This document shows, one piece after another, positions 40,966 through 51,122 of a DNA stretch of 64,000 nt. Position numbers and translations under genes: made by a program. Every line of letters starts with the position of its first letter. The first letter of the stretch is position 1. Where the stretch lies: positions 1 through 64,000 of the forward strand of contig JAPFBL010000939.1 of the NCBI GenBank assembly GCA_026182355.1. The letters run 5' to 3'. The DNA comes from Hermatobates lingyangjiaoensis (lineage: Eukaryota; Arthropoda; Insecta; Hemiptera; Hermatobatidae). The notes under the pieces were generated by a model that searched no databases, was not told the origin of the DNA, and saw only the letters and a list, made by a program, of their open reading frames with translations.

Positions 40966-41949
40966 AACTTGGTACTTGCTTGATATGGTCGGCTCTTAAA
41001 GGACTGTCAGGGTGGGGACTATTAGATACACTCCACCACAGCCAATTATATGTCTAAGGCAGGTGGCAGTTAGCCAACGGGTGACCTTGGGGTCTCTCCT
41101 AACTACCAGTACAGGTGGCGATTAGCCAAAGAGAGATTTCAAATCTCTTTTACGAGTCGTTTCTTTTGTACTATGACTCCTCACTATGGCTCACGAAATT
41201 GATTAACTACTGGCACAATTCCTGGTCCCGGGGTAACAGGCAATTCCCTCTTCAGAGAGGGACCACCGAATCCGAATAGAACCTATGTCAGCCCTAAAAT
41301 TTTAAGATAGTAGAATCCTGACTATTAATATTAATATAACAAAAAATGAAATTCCCACTTTTCCTCCTGTTTATTACTACACTATAACATCATGACATAA
41401 TTAACACCGCCAGTCAAATTCAAACAGAACAAACAAATTAACATCAGCATAGACATGAAACTACTTATCAAGTTAAATGAATATGGGAAAAATAGTAAAA
41501 ATTGTGACCAGAAAATTATGAAATCTACTACAGAAATATGCTGAAAAATTTATCTATATCATAATTTAATTAGGGTAATATAGCACAAAAATTTTTTTAC
41601 AAATTTTAATATGGGATTCACAATCCTAGCTGAATAAAAGAAACAAGAAATATAATGAAAACAGTATAAAACTTAGTTTTATTTAACAATATATGCTTTA
41701 AAATAAAAATTATATTTAAGTATATTTATCAAGAATTCACAATAGAAATGTGAAATAGAAATCAATAGTCAAACCACTGTGAAGAATTGGAGAAAATAAT
41801 TAAAATTTTAAAAATATGTTAACTTCGTTAGAGTATTACTATATTAGTCAATAATATCAGTTCAACTCTGTTTGTATTGGTGTTTAATTCTATATAATAT
41901 AATATATATATATAATATTAATAATATATTAATATATATATAATTATAT
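40966..41949. other. GC-richer unknown segment followed by AT-rich DNA
   Basis: 41000-41290 is richer in GC and contains GGTGGCAGTTAGCCAACG and the related GGTGGCGATTAGCCAAAG 60 bp apart, a small internal duplication. No protein or tRNA boxes recognised. 41300-41949 is A/T-rich, ending in (TA)n. Confidence 0.4.
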
Positions 41950-41964
41950 ATATATATATATAAA

Positions 41965-42195
41965 TATATAGTTCAATATAGACAAAGAAACATAGAGAAA
42001 TCAAAAGAACACACTTACAGTCTCTAATAGTTAGAGTGTTGGTCTCCAACCGTCTCTGAACCAGTGCGCTTGCTTTCCCTCTCTTATCTCTCCTGAAGAC
42101 GGTTTAAACCCAAAAGTTAGAGACTGTAAGTGTGTTCTTTTGATTTCTCTATGTTTCATTATCTACATTGAACTATATTTGTCTGTTTTGGATCG
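41965..42195. mobile_element. F2 fold-back element
   Basis: Arms from AGTTCAATATAGACAAAG to CATTGAACTATATTTGTC. The plus-strand motif at 42089-42120 has TCTC, CTGAAGA, GGTT/AACC, but CAA in place of GAA and AGTT in place of AATT, so it is probably inactive. Confidence 0.8.
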
Positions 42196-42209
42196 TATTT
42201 CCAACGAAA

Positions 42210-42233
<24 letters not shown>

Positions 42234-42240
<7 letters not shown>

Positions 42241-42432
42241 CATTGATCAAACCACAATAAGAAATGGGAAATTGTGGTTTGATCATTGATTGTTATTTCA
42301 CGTGTTTATGTGAATTCTTTTTATATATATATTCAATGATCAAACCACAATAAGAAATGGGAAAACAAGAATAAGATCTTTCAACCGTAACAAGCGGTCT
42401 TCGTCAGAGTCAAAAACCCAACTGAAACAATA
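42234..42432. mobile_element. Two F1 copies: minimal palindrome plus single arm
   Basis: 42240-42330 is an F1 pair cut to its outer 40 bp (ATGATCAAACCACAATAAG, GGGAAA, then CTTTGTGGTTTGATCATT-like right arm), with no hammerhead. After a (TA)n, 42333-42432 is a left arm alone, ending AAAACCCAACTG. Confidence 0.8.
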
Positions 42433-42480
42433 TTATATATATATATTATCAATATTATATATATATTTATATATTATTAA

Positions 42481-42871
42481 AATTATCGACCGTAGAATAC
42501 AAACAAAACTAAAGTTTATCGCGACTCAGTCAGTCCTTCAGTTCAAATTACGTAAACTCTCATTGCTAACGTTTCGGTTTTTGTTTAAAACGTTTTTCAA
42601 ATTTTTGGCAATGAGAGTTTAATTTGAACCTGAAGAACTGACCGAATCCCGATAAACTATAGTTTTGTATCTATTCAAAGGTCGATACTTTTATCAATAT
42701 TTATATAATTTGGGATAATAAATATGGGTTTCCATGAGGATATAAGAACATATGGATGTTATATGAAAATATGAAAATGGTTTTAAATAAAGAACGAAAC
42801 GTTTACAATGAGAGTTTAATTTGAATCTGAAGAACTGACCAAGTCCCGATAAACTATCGTTTTGTATATAT

Positions 42872-42893
<22 letters not shown>
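42481..42893. mobile_element. F4 fold-back pieces
   Basis: 42481-42600 is a left arm (CGACCGTAGAATACAAAC to TTGTTTAAAACGTTTTTC). 42601-42700 is a right arm that starts inside the fold (TTTTTGGCAATGAGAG) and ends TCGATACTTTTATC. 42775-42865 is another right arm (GGTTTTAAATAAAG, GAAACGTTTACAATGAG). The remaining DNA is unrelated. Confidence 0.7.
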
Positions 42894-42902
<9 letters not shown>

Positions 42903-43048
42903 TAGAGTAAGTAGGTAGCAGATCTTTCAATCTTTTGGTGAACTGTTGTACTTAGTACCAAGTAAATGGAAATGTGAGATCCGAAATCTTAAAAAACGGT
43001 ATCAAAAAATAATACATAGAGAAGTTGGGAAGAAATTTAATAATGTTA
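42894..43048. mobile_element. PLE N-terminal coding pieces, inverted, both cut at (TA)n
   Basis: The minus strand from about 42932 codes for KDLLPTYSN and then (TA)n. The plus strand from about 42957 codes for VPSKWKCEIRNLKKRYQK, EVGKKFNNVIN, then (TA)n. The first breaks at the P-T-Y-S-N site, the second near the F-N-N site used at 4433 and 43863. Confidence 0.65.
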
Positions 43049-43109
43049 TTAATATATATGTATATATATATATATATATACACATATATATATTTATATA
43101 TATATATAT

Positions 43110-43264
43110 ATATTTATATCCTGGAAGCCCTTTATATCAAAGATGTCAACCCCAACCTCAACATTCAAAATTATGACCTCAATGTGATCCCAAGTAGCAC
43201 TACTTTCGATAATAACTTTAAATTTGTTAGAGAGTTAGAGCCCAGTAGGGTTGACAGCAATTGA
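43110..43264 (+). pseudogene. PLE endonuclease C-terminal fragment
   Basis: Directly after (TA)n the frame reads LEALYIKDVNPNLNIQNYDL, the last helix of a PLE GIY-YIG domain (L-E-A-L-x-I-x-x-x-x-P-x-x-N), then RELEPSRVDSN and a stop at 43262-43264. The catalytic Y-I-G part is missing. An untranslated stretch of about 150 bp with GTTTTCCTCTCACCC leads to the HHR at 43417. Confidence 0.75.
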
Positions 43265-43416
43265 GGGGCAAACCTGTATGTTGTTGCAACCCCTGCTCTT
43301 TGTTTTCCTCTCACCCGCTGTATCGTTTGTTTTATACCTGTTAAAATTGTTATGTTTAATTTTAAAGATTACTTTTCAGTTAATTATATTAACATTCATT
43401 AATTAAATAGTAGTGT

Positions 43417-43453
43417 AACCTGAAGATGACCAATGTGTGGTCGAAAGCTTGTT
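43417..43453 (+). ncRNA. Hammerhead ribozyme motif between PLE C- and N-terminal pieces
   Basis: Stem I AAC (43417-43419) with GTT (43451-43453). CTGAAGA (43420-43426), extra T, stem II GACCA-ATGTG-TGGTC (five pairs), GAA (43443-43445), palindrome AGCT (43446-43449), cleavage base T at 43450. Confidence 0.75.
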
Positions 43454-43487
43454 TCCACCCAGTGTTTTTGTATTTCATTAAAGTTGT

Positions 43488-43660
43488 TTGATATTGGTTT
43501 TCTCAATGTCTCTGGCCCAGCATATATGGAAGTTGCCTCAGCATCACCGAATGATAGTGAGAAAAATCGAGGCCATCAGCAAAAAGGTCGTCAATGCAGA
43601 AGCTGCTGCATACTTTAATTCCATTTGTCTTCAAGAAGATTTGCTGCCCACTTATACTAA
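43488..43660 (+). pseudogene. PLE N-terminal fragment, cut at (TA)n
   Basis: The frame reads VRKIEAISKKVVNAEAAAYF, NSICLQEDLLPTYTN, then (TA)n. This corresponds to ICLNEGLLPTFTN at 4.85 kb. With 43110-43453 it gives the order C-terminus, 3' UTR with hammerhead, N-terminus, as in the pseudo-LTR of head-to-tail PLE copies. The central reverse transcriptase is absent. Confidence 0.75.
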
Positions 43661-43689
43661 TATATATATTATATATATGTATATATATA

Positions 43690-43863
43690 TTGGTATACTT
43701 TGGGAGCAGACCTTCTTCTAAACATACCTCATTAAATATAAAAAAATCGGTGAGTTAATTTATATGATACCACAAAGATGGAAAAGTAGCATTCGAAATC
43801 TTGAAAAGGTATGTAGGAAACATACTAAACTTAATGTTGGCAAGATATTTAATGAGATATATA
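43690..43863. mobile_element. PLE N-terminal pieces, inverted, both cut at (TA)n
   Basis: The minus strand (about 43735 to 43690) codes for EEGLLPKYTN then (TA)n. The plus strand (about 43770-43860) codes for IPQRWKSSIRNLEKVCRK and KLNVGKIFNE then (TA)n. It repeats the arrangement at 4003-4160 with high identity. Confidence 0.7.
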
Positions 43864-44362
43864 TATATTATTCCATTGAGAAAAAGATAAAATAATTCAT
43901 TTAGATATTTATCATTCATCAGCATCAGGGGAAAAAACAGATTATGGTAGTTAAACAAATATTCAATGTACGAAATAAAAAAAATATCTCTAAATTAGTT
44001 GTATTTTCAATATGTCACCTCAGTTTAAACATATGTGATAATAAGCTAGAAAAAAAAATTAGCTCTACATTCCCTTCAACCCTATAGAAGGGATCTGCAA
44101 GAAAAAATTAGGACGGGCAAAAAAAGAAGGAGGCATTCTAGGGTCTCTCTGGGAAGTCTAGTTAGAAGAAACGGATGAATTACTAAGTAAACAATCCGTA
44201 TAAATGCTTAATGAAGATACGTTAGCTAGGGCGTTTTTATTTCCAGTTGAGTTTCATGCATCGATGAGAAATTCTTTACAGGATATTAGCTCTATAAGAC
44301 TAATTTTAACTAGGCGCAAAAAAAAAATATAGAAGGCAAATACCATCAATTTATATTAATAT
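43864..44362. other. AT-rich stretch, no gene seen
   Basis: Nothing recognised; a GC-richer patch near 44110-44160 has no frame. Confidence 0.4.
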
Positions 44363-44454
44363 TTAATGATCAAACCACAATGAGAAATGGGAAAACAAGA
44401 CTAAGATCTTTCAACCGTAACAAGCGGTCTTCGTCAGAGTCAAAAACCCAACTG
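44363..44454 (+). mobile_element. F1 single arm
   Basis: AATGATCAAACCACAATGAG to AAAACCCAACTGG. The minus strand holds a complete hammerhead sequence. No right arm follows; (TA)n does. Confidence 0.8.
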
Positions 44455-44463
44455 GATATATAT

Positions 44464-44502
<39 letters not shown>

Positions 44503-44504
<2 letters not shown>

Positions 44505-44570
44505 GAGTTCGAAATTAACAATGAGCAACACACAAAGTAAGGAAACATACTTACAGACTCAAATTATATA
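44503..44570 (-). mobile_element. F6 fragment
   Basis: GAGTTCGAAATTAACAATGA then GCAACACACAAAGTAAGG and ACAGACTCAAATT, then (TA)n where the hammerhead core would follow. Confidence 0.65.
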
Positions 44571-44940
44571 TATAACCGCTCATATATTTATATATAATAT
44601 GTATCTATATATATAATAATATATATACTGTATATATAAAATCCAAATATAATCTAAATATAAATAATACAAAATTTATCCTTTTGTAAATTTTCCCACT
44701 AACCTTTAGTCAAAATTTCTATTTTAATTTCTTAATTGTAACTAATTGCACTTTTATGAATGTTTAATTGTTGAATGATTGTATTATTTCATATATGTCT
44801 TGTTTTTGTAGGCCTTTGAAAAAGATTTTAAATAAAAACCCAAACGTTGGCAATGAGAGTTTAATTTGAATCTGAAGAACTGACCGAGTCCCGATAAATT
44901 TTAGTTTTGTTTCTATTCTACGGTCAATACTTTTATCATT
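44571..44940 (+). mobile_element. (TA)n-rich DNA followed by an F4 arm
   Basis: 44571-44640 is (TA)n. The F4 arm from about 44800 reads GCCTTTGAAAAAGATTTT, AAACGTTGGCAATGAGAG and TTTGAATCTGAAGAACTG, to CGGTCAATACTTTTATC. GAA is changed to CAA, so this copy is decayed. Confidence 0.65.
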
Positions 44941-45089
44941 ATATATGTATATATATATATATAAGTAAAAGAGAACATTTATTATAAAGTTCACTCAAAT
45001 ACTCGATTTCTGTCTATTTCCGATTTCCACTCTAAGTAAGGGATTTTTAGGGGTTTAAAGACAAAGTAAGACTATAGATTCAATATATA

Positions 45090-45205
45090 TATATATAGTT
45101 TACAAAGAAAAGATAGAAACACACAAAAAAGACTGACAACGATAATTCGACATTCGTCGTCATCGGGCAGGAGTAGGGGCCCTTTGAGTGGCTGAAGCTA
45201 ACTAT
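45090..45205 (-). mobile_element. F5 element with hammerhead-like core
   Basis: The minus strand reads GCCCGATGACGACGAATGTC, GAA, TTAT. CCGATGA replaces CTGATGA. It is flanked by (TA)n. Confidence 0.6.
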
Positions 45206-45222
45206 ATTTATATATATATATT

Positions 45223-45431
45223 ATCAATGATCAAACCACAATAAGAAAATGGGAAAACAAGACTAAGATCCTTCAACCGTAACAATCGGTCTTCGTCAGA
45301 GTCAAAAACCCAGCTGAGGTTTTGACTCTGACGAAGACCTCTTGTTACCATTGAAAGATCTTAGTCTTGTTTTCCCATTTTTTTATTGTGTTTTGATCAT
45401 GGATTGTTATTTCACATGTTTATGTGAAATC

Positions 45432-45436
<5 letters not shown>
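45223..45436. mobile_element. F1 fold-back element
   Basis: The left arm AATGATCAAACCACAATAAG and the right arm to CACATGTTTATGTGAAATC. The right arm holds CTGACGA, GACCTCTTGTTACCATT (stem II weakened), GAA, AGATCT. Confidence 0.85.
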
Positions 45437-45454
<18 letters not shown>

Positions 45455-45466
<12 letters not shown>

Positions 45467-45590
45467 TTTAACACATAGAAAAGAAACACAGAAAGACACT
45501 ACAGAACTCACTTCGATATTTCGACATCCGTTGTCATCGGGAAGAAGTGCGAAGTACTCGCGTTGAGAAGCAAACTGCTACTCAATATAT
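45455..45590 (-). mobile_element. F5 element with near-complete hammerhead
   Basis: Minus-strand motif at 45511-45544: stem I CTTC/GAAG (four pairs), CCGATGA (one change from the core), GAC...GTC arms, GAA, palindrome ATAT, cleavage base C. GAAGTGCGAAG follows, as in the copies at 30.1 and 54.2 kb. Confidence 0.65.
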
Positions 45591-45597
45591 ATATACT

Positions 45598-45627
<30 letters not shown>

Positions 45628-45633
<6 letters not shown>

Positions 45634-45860
45634 ATTAATTTACCACAATGAAAACAATTTTTGAAACAATGCTCTAAGGCCTTTCGTTAACACATCGTCA
45701 GAGAGCAAGTGAACTAAAAAACCAATAAATACTTGTTAATTTGGCTGATTGAAATTTCCAGAATTGATAGCAAGCCTGAATGTGTTTAATGATGAAGTCT
45801 TCATTTGTTTAATTTTCAAAAATTGTTTTCATTGTGGTAAATTAATCCATCTATTATATC
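45628..45860. mobile_element. F3 variant fold-back
   Basis: GGATTAATTTACCACAATGA on the left pairs with TCATTGTGGTAAATTAATCC on the right. The minus-strand motif near 45670-45705 has GCTCT, CTGACGA, T, GT/AC, GAA, AGGCCT, T, AGAGC: a full match to F3. The right arm lacks it, being replaced by unrelated sequence. Confidence 0.75.
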
Positions 45861-45880
45861 AAGTGTTATTTTGATTATTA

Positions 45881-45923
<43 letters not shown>

Positions 45924-45929
<6 letters not shown>

Positions 45930-46030
45930 ATTACACATAAACACGTGAAATAACAATTAATGATAAAACCATAATAAGAAAATGCGAAAACAAGACTAAG
46001 ATCTTTCAACCATAACACGCGGTTACCTGT
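45924..46030 (+). mobile_element. F1 single arm, decayed
   Basis: AAAGATTACACATAAACACG to AAGATCTTTCAACCATAAC, then diverges within the hammerhead. Confidence 0.75.
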
Positions 46031-47605
46031 CCTTCGTTAATACATGTGAAATTTGGAAAAAGTATCCAGGAAATTGATCAAGAAAACAATAGGCAGAAAA
46101 TTTTATCTCATATATAAGTAAAATTATTCCAGTGTTTTTTTTATCTTCCACTTAATTTATTATTAATTAATTATTTATTTATTAATTTATTTAATATGTT
46201 TAATTTATTAGTTTTATCTATTTCTTTAATAGCTTTTAACAGGAGATTTTAGCTTGGTTATATTTCTTATTTCTTAATAACTATTGTATCATATATATTA
46301 TATGGTTGAGTTTTTTTTTTAATTAATATTAATTAATTTTAAGTGGGATAAAATAAAGGCCGTAGTGATCAAATTATGTTAGTTTTTATTATTTGTAAAG
46401 TTAGCTCATTATAATTTTAAATAAAAAAAGAATTAAACAAATTTCAAATATGTTATCTTAATGATATCGATATTTTAAAGTGGTTAATGGAGTGTAAATG
46501 GGGTATTTTGGCATTTCAACATACTACATAGATAATCGATCGTAATCAATGGTTTTTTTGGCAATGTCACAAAAGATCTATATATATATTTAAGATAAAT
46601 CTATTTTTTTTTTCTATTTTGTTCATCAAACAAAAGAAATCTTTGAGGGAAAAATTTTCAGTAAAGATTTGGATTAGATTATCTAACTTTTATCTTTTCC
46701 CTTCTCATTAGAGGATATTGCTTGAAGCCAAAAAAAAAAAAAAAAAAAAAAAAAAAATTCTAAAATTGTAACTAACAGCCGGAGTAAGCAAGTAAGGGAG
46801 TAAGACAGGGTTTTTAAAGGGGGATAATCAGAGGCAAGAATCTGTGATACGCGGATGGAAGAGAGATGAAGAATAATAAGTGGAGGGGGTTGGTGGTAGT
46901 AGTAGAAGAGTTTGATTTTTATCTTTGAGCTCTAAATACTTCCCTCTGGCTATAAGACTCCCTAAATTATCTTCCAACACAGAACCAAATCTAAATTGGA
47001 CTGTTGGGTTTAAAACAACACTGTTTTTAAAAATACTTTCATCCCAATAATATCCCACTAAACCTATCATTTCTCTTCAGACCAATGAACTGATTTTTCT
47101 TTTTTTTTATCTCTTGCAAAATTACAATTTTTTTTTTTTAATTCAGTTATTTTTTCTGGGAAATGAACAAAATTATGTTATTATGTGTTCGTGACCATGC
47201 TTAAAATTAAAAAAAAAAAAAAAATTTGGATTGGTCTACCAACAATTTTACTATAACTATACTAAAAATCAAAAATAATAAAAAAAAAATATAATAATTG
47301 TGCGATTTTTTTTATACTGTGGTATTTACTCTTAATAGGGGAATTTCAAAAATGACGCCTTCAAATAAAAGAGTTTATGTTAAAAATTAACAACGCGTTT
47401 CCAACACTTGGTGTTCTTTTTCAGGTTTTCATCGAAAAAACAAACAAAATTAAATTTTTTTCAAGAAATGGTTAGTTTTTTCAGGTTCAAATTAAACTAT
47501 CATTGTCATTGTTTCAGTGTTTATTCGAAATATTTTTAAATACAATTTTTTGAATATGTTCTATATATATATTATATATATTATATATATATATATATAT
47601 ATATG

Positions 47606-47638
<33 letters not shown>
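46031..47638. other. AT-rich stretch; one unrecognised minus-strand frame
   Basis: Mostly A/T-rich with A27-type runs near 46731. A minus-strand frame of 80 codons at 46828-47070 (MIGLVGYYWDESIFKNS, RFGSVLEDNLGSLIARGKY) lies in locally GC-richer DNA; I do not recognise it and it has no partner exon that I can see. A LINE-tail scrap lies near 47225 and an F7-like GCGTTTCCAACACTTGG scrap near 47394. Confidence 0.35.
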
Positions 47639-47645
<7 letters not shown>

Positions 47646-47750
47646 ATTTCACATAAACACGTGAAATAACAACTAATGATCAAACCACAATAAAAAAATG
47701 GGAAAGATCTTAGTCTTGTTTTCCCATTTCTTATTGTCGTTTGTAATAAT
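47639..47750. mobile_element. F1 fold-back, central part deleted
   Basis: The left arm AAAGATTTCACATAAACACG to AAAAAATGGGAAA joins directly to AGATCTTAGTCTTG of the right arm; the hammerhead core is deleted. First of three F1 copies in a row. Confidence 0.8.
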
Positions 47751-47769
47751 ATATATATATATATATATA

Positions 47770-47972
47770 TAAAGATTTCACATAAACACGTGAAATAACA
47801 ATCAATGATCAAACCACAATAAGAAAATGGGAAAGCAAGACTAAGATCTTTCAACCGTAACAAGCGGTCTTCGTCAGAGTCAAAAACCCAACTGTCAGTT
47901 GACTCTGACGAAGACGACCGCTTGTTACGGTTGAAAGATCTTAGTCTTGTTTTCCCATTTCTTATTGTCGTT

Positions 47973-47976
<4 letters not shown>
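47770..47976. mobile_element. F1 fold-back, second of three
   Basis: Full arms with a loop of only a few bases (CCCAACTGTCAGTTG). The right arm has GACGAAGACGACCGC, a three-base duplication (GAC) inside stem II. Confidence 0.85.
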
Positions 47977-48028
<52 letters not shown>

Positions 48029-48045
48029 ATATATAAATATATATA

Positions 48046-48253
48046 TAAAGATTTCACATAAACACGTGAAATAACAATCAATGATCAAACCACAATAAGA
48101 AAATGGGAAAGCAAGACTAAGATCTTTCAACCGTAACAAGCGGTCTTCGTCAGAGTCAAAAACCCAACTGTCAGTTGACTCTGACGAAGACCGCTTGTTA
48201 CGGTTGAAAGATCTTAGTCTTGCTTTCCCATTATCTTATTGTGGTTTGATCAT
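48046..48253. mobile_element. F1 fold-back, third of three
   Basis: Same short loop as the preceding copy, but without the GAC duplication: GACT, CTGACGA, GACCG/CGGTT, GAA, AGATCT, T, AGTC all intact. The shared GGGAAAGCAAGAC variant in both left arms shows that copies two and three are local duplicates. Confidence 0.85.
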
Positions 48254-48361
48254 ATATATATATATTGTTTAAATCGATTCGCTATCGGGTGATAACGTCA
48301 GCCGTTTAACGGCTTTTTGTTTTAATCAGTGATTTTAGAGATTATACCATTGTACATTGGT

Positions 48362-48603
48362 ACATTGGGGGGGGGTCCTAAATTTTTACCTAACTCAAGT
48401 GGACTTCAAGTAGGGATCTTTAACGAGTATCTAAGACATCGTACAGGCTTGGGATAGACGGCTAAACGACTTCTCCAAAGGACGTCATAAACCAGATTTA
48501 ATTACCACCTGCATGAATAAATCGAAGATCAGTTAGGGATCAAACCTAGGACTAGCAACCTCTGAGGGCGAGTACAATAAACCACTGAGCTAACCTGTCC
48601 CCC
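48362..48603 (-). mobile_element. SINE, partial, diverged
   Basis: GGTCCTAAATTTTTACC, AACGAGTATCTAAGACATCG, CATGAATAAATCGAAG and CACTGAGCTAACCTG (A box on the minus strand) match the main SINE. The 3' tail is missing. Confidence 0.75.
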
Positions 48604-48760
48604 TTTTTCATAGTCTTATAAAAAAGGTTTTATGTAAAAATCAAAACTTTGTCAAAGAGCGTTTAATTTTAATCTGACCCGAAAAACTGACTGAGTCCTG
48701 ATAAAAATTTTACATTCTTTCTACTGCCCAGTAAATACTTTTATCAATATTTAAAAAAAC
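48604..48760 (+). mobile_element. F4 element fragment, diverged
   Basis: TAAAAAAGGTTTTATG, AAACTTTGTCAAAGAGCG and AAAAACTGACTGAGTCCTG keep the F4 order. The stems are eroded. Confidence 0.55.
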
Positions 48761-49089
48761 ATACATATCTATGAGCTTTATAATAACATAAGAATAAACT
48801 TCTTGAAAATTGAATACAAATAATTAAATAGCTAATAGCACAATTGAAGTTTTGAACAAAGAAATATAGTACGAAAAGTGATTTGATTAAAAATAAACCT
48901 TAATAATAATTATAAATTGGTTCATGTTCTATTAAGGTTTATTTTTCATACTATTTTCATTTCTTAAAACTTCAATAGAGCTATTGACAATTAAATTCAT
49001 TTTAAATTTTTAAAAATAATAATTAAATAATTAAATTTTCACTAATTCATTCTTATGTTGTTAAAGCTCATAGTTATCAATGTTTCCCA
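48761..49089. repeat. Loose inverted repeat in AT-rich DNA
   Basis: AGTACGAAAAGTG with GATTTGATTAAAAATAAACC near 48870 is mirrored by GGTTTATTTTTCATAC near 48930, and the outer TATGAGCTTTATAATAACAT (48770) by TTGTTAAAGCTCATAG (49060). These are arms of a decayed fold-back of unknown family. Confidence 0.5.
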
Positions 49090-49445
49090 CCTTTTAAGTT
49101 CTAGTGGTGGAAAGTGTGTGGCTCATTTATTATTTGGCACCCGTTTTAGTAATCGACGAGTCACATTGACTGTTGATTCTATATTGTAAGACCTAAATTT
49201 TGTTAAATTTATTTAACTTAAATAAATTTAAGGTGATCATTATTCACAATCTTCAAGAGGACAAGAATGTTTTCAAACATCTAAACTTATAAGGATTTCT
49301 AACTTTTAAGTTCTAGTGGTGGAAAGTGTGTGGCTCATTTAATATTTGGCACCCGTTTTAGTAATCGACGAGTCACATTGACTGTTGATTCTATATTGTA
49401 AGACCTAAATTTTGTTAAATTTATTTAACTTAAATAAATTTAAAG
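49090..49445. repeat. Direct duplication of about 145 bp
   Basis: AAGTTCTAGTGGTGGAAAGT to TTTATTTAACTTAAATAAAT occurs at 49094-49233 and 49308-49445 with very few differences. A diverged relative lies at 61200-61300 (TTCTAGGTGCGGAAATCG). The 3' part resembles the SINE 3' region (GACCTAAATTTTG). Confidence 0.75.
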
Positions 49446-49544
49446 TAAAAGAATTCTCTTTTTAGGAGTGTTTTGACGTCATGGGTCCTCGGGACGGAAT
49501 ACAACTTTTTTCACCAACCACTATAAAGGAATATATGCATATTA

Positions 49545-49700
49545 TTATTATCACTGAGGTTAGTATGATTTATATTATTAATATGGCAAACCGTTATACC
49601 TCGTACGATGATATTAGAGTCGTTGGAGCGCTTTCGGACGTTGTCCATCTTCAATCCATCTTCAATCACAACTCATTGAAGATGGAGAACAATAATTAAA
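49545..49700 (+). mobile_element. F8 fragment
   Basis: CACTGAGGTTAGTATGATTT, ATACCTCGTACGATGAT and GTTGGAGCGCTTTCGGACG match F8; a short inverted piece ATTGAAGATGGAGAAC follows at 49676. Confidence 0.65.
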
Positions 49701-50528
49701 GATATTATATTAATAATATAAATCAGGGTTAGTAAATTAAGAATCAGACTGGTTATTGAACTCCGGAACTATCAATTCAAATGCTAAATTGTTAACTATT
49801 AGGCAAACTTGGCACCTACAAAAATGTATATAAAAAAAATTGGATAAGAATAACTGCATACTTGGTAGGTAAATAACAACTCAAAAGCAACAAATAAAAC
49901 AAATTTTACACTCTTAAATCTTTTTCTGATTTTTTTTTGCTTAGGTGGCAAAGAAAAATATTTGAAGTAAAGAACAGGCGAATTACATTCATTACATTCC
50001 AATGCGTGTATACTAATTTGAACTAAACATACTATATTTTTATAAAATAATATTTTACTATTAATTGTTTATAAATTATATAGTTTTAAATCTAAACATG
50101 ATGTAATAATATACCAATGTGTAATTTAAGGCAGAAAGTGAGGGTTTTTTTTACCAAAATAGAATAAACTTGTAAATTCAATTTTAAGAAACGGTTAAAA
50201 AAGTTTGAATGGATAAAAAAAATTTTTATAAAAATACCACTTTATATAAATTTGCAGTTGTTGTTTTTATTTAATTTTATATTATATCAACTTGTTAGTT
50301 GCAGATTCTGTAACTAAATGATTGGAAATATTTAAAAAAAACAAATAATAGAGAACTACTTTTCAAAGTAAATTCGTATTTTTGTAAGTTTGTACTGCAA
50401 ATTGATACAAAGAGAGACTCGAAGTCGTATTTATATTTCTTGATTGTGTTATTAAGAAGATTTGTTGATATAACAATAAAGGTTTTTATTATTATTTTGC
50501 TATTAATTAATAACTTAACAATGTGTTA
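49701..50528. other. AT-rich stretch with a SINE scrap
   Basis: 49735-49812 resembles the B-box side of the SINE on the minus strand (TTGAACTCCGGAACTATCAA). The remainder is not recognised. Confidence 0.4.
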
Positions 50529-50642
50529 ATAGGGCAAGGTGGGCCAGTAGCTAGATCGCTCGCCGGTAGACTTGTAGATACAGCGTTCAAAACTATTATA
50601 GGCATTCAATTTATTATAGATAATATTATAGATACTAATATT
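50529..50642 (+). mobile_element. Third tRNA-like SINE family, copy 1
   Basis: AATAGGGCAAGGTGGGCCAG with TAGCTAGATCGC, then GTAGATACAGCGTTCAAAAC and ATTCAATTTATTATAGATAA. Copies at 52046 and 52215 share the head (GGTAGCCCAGTGGCTTG) and the ATTTATTATAGGTAATA tail. The LINE at 50643 is inserted in its AT-rich tail. Confidence 0.55.
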
Positions 50643-51122
50643 TTAAATAATTCTGAGTGGAAATGGTTACTTCCGCGCCTACCTGTGCAAGATAGGGAAG
50701 CACCAAACATCCGAGTGCCTGTATTGTCCAGCGTTAGATGATGTGGAACACACATTCTTTTCTTGTCCCAAATGGAACAGCCAGAGGAGAGACTTGATAC
50801 AAAGAATAGCCATATTCTCCTCAGAAACGATCATTGAAGAAATGATCCGGAGTTCTGGGGCATGGAATATGGTAGATGGCCTTGTCAGAACCGATATTGA
50901 TTACGAAAAAGCGATACTTGGAAGATCTAGAAGGATAATAAAGCAAGTATGCCTCACCTAAGATAAGTTACGACCAAGCCTGAAGTAATGTGGAAAACAG
51001 TTCCAGGCTAGGTCCTGGGTGAAAAAGGGGGTGTTTTAGTTGGTAGTCTGGTTTATCTGGGAGCCCAGCACTATGTGCGTAATGCATTTCACCTCCTTAC
51101 CCCAAAAAAAAAATTAAATAAT
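50643..51122 (+). pseudogene. R1/I-type LINE, 3' end of ORF2 with CCHC knuckle
   Basis: The frame enters after a stop near 50644 and reads SGNGYFRAYLCKIGKHQTSE, CLYC, DDVEHTFFSCPKW, the S-G-x-G-x-F-x-x-Y-L and C-x-x-C ... E-H-x-x-x-x-C signature of R1-like non-LTR elements, then RRDLIQRIAIFSSETI and ends IIKQVCLT at 50961. A 3' UTR of about 140 bp with CCAGGCTAGGTCCTGGG (a hairpin) and an A9 run follow. TTAAATAAT at 50643-50651 and 51114-51122 may be the target duplication, but it lies in low-complexity DNA. About 100 codons remain; no inner stop is seen. Confidence 0.8.
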
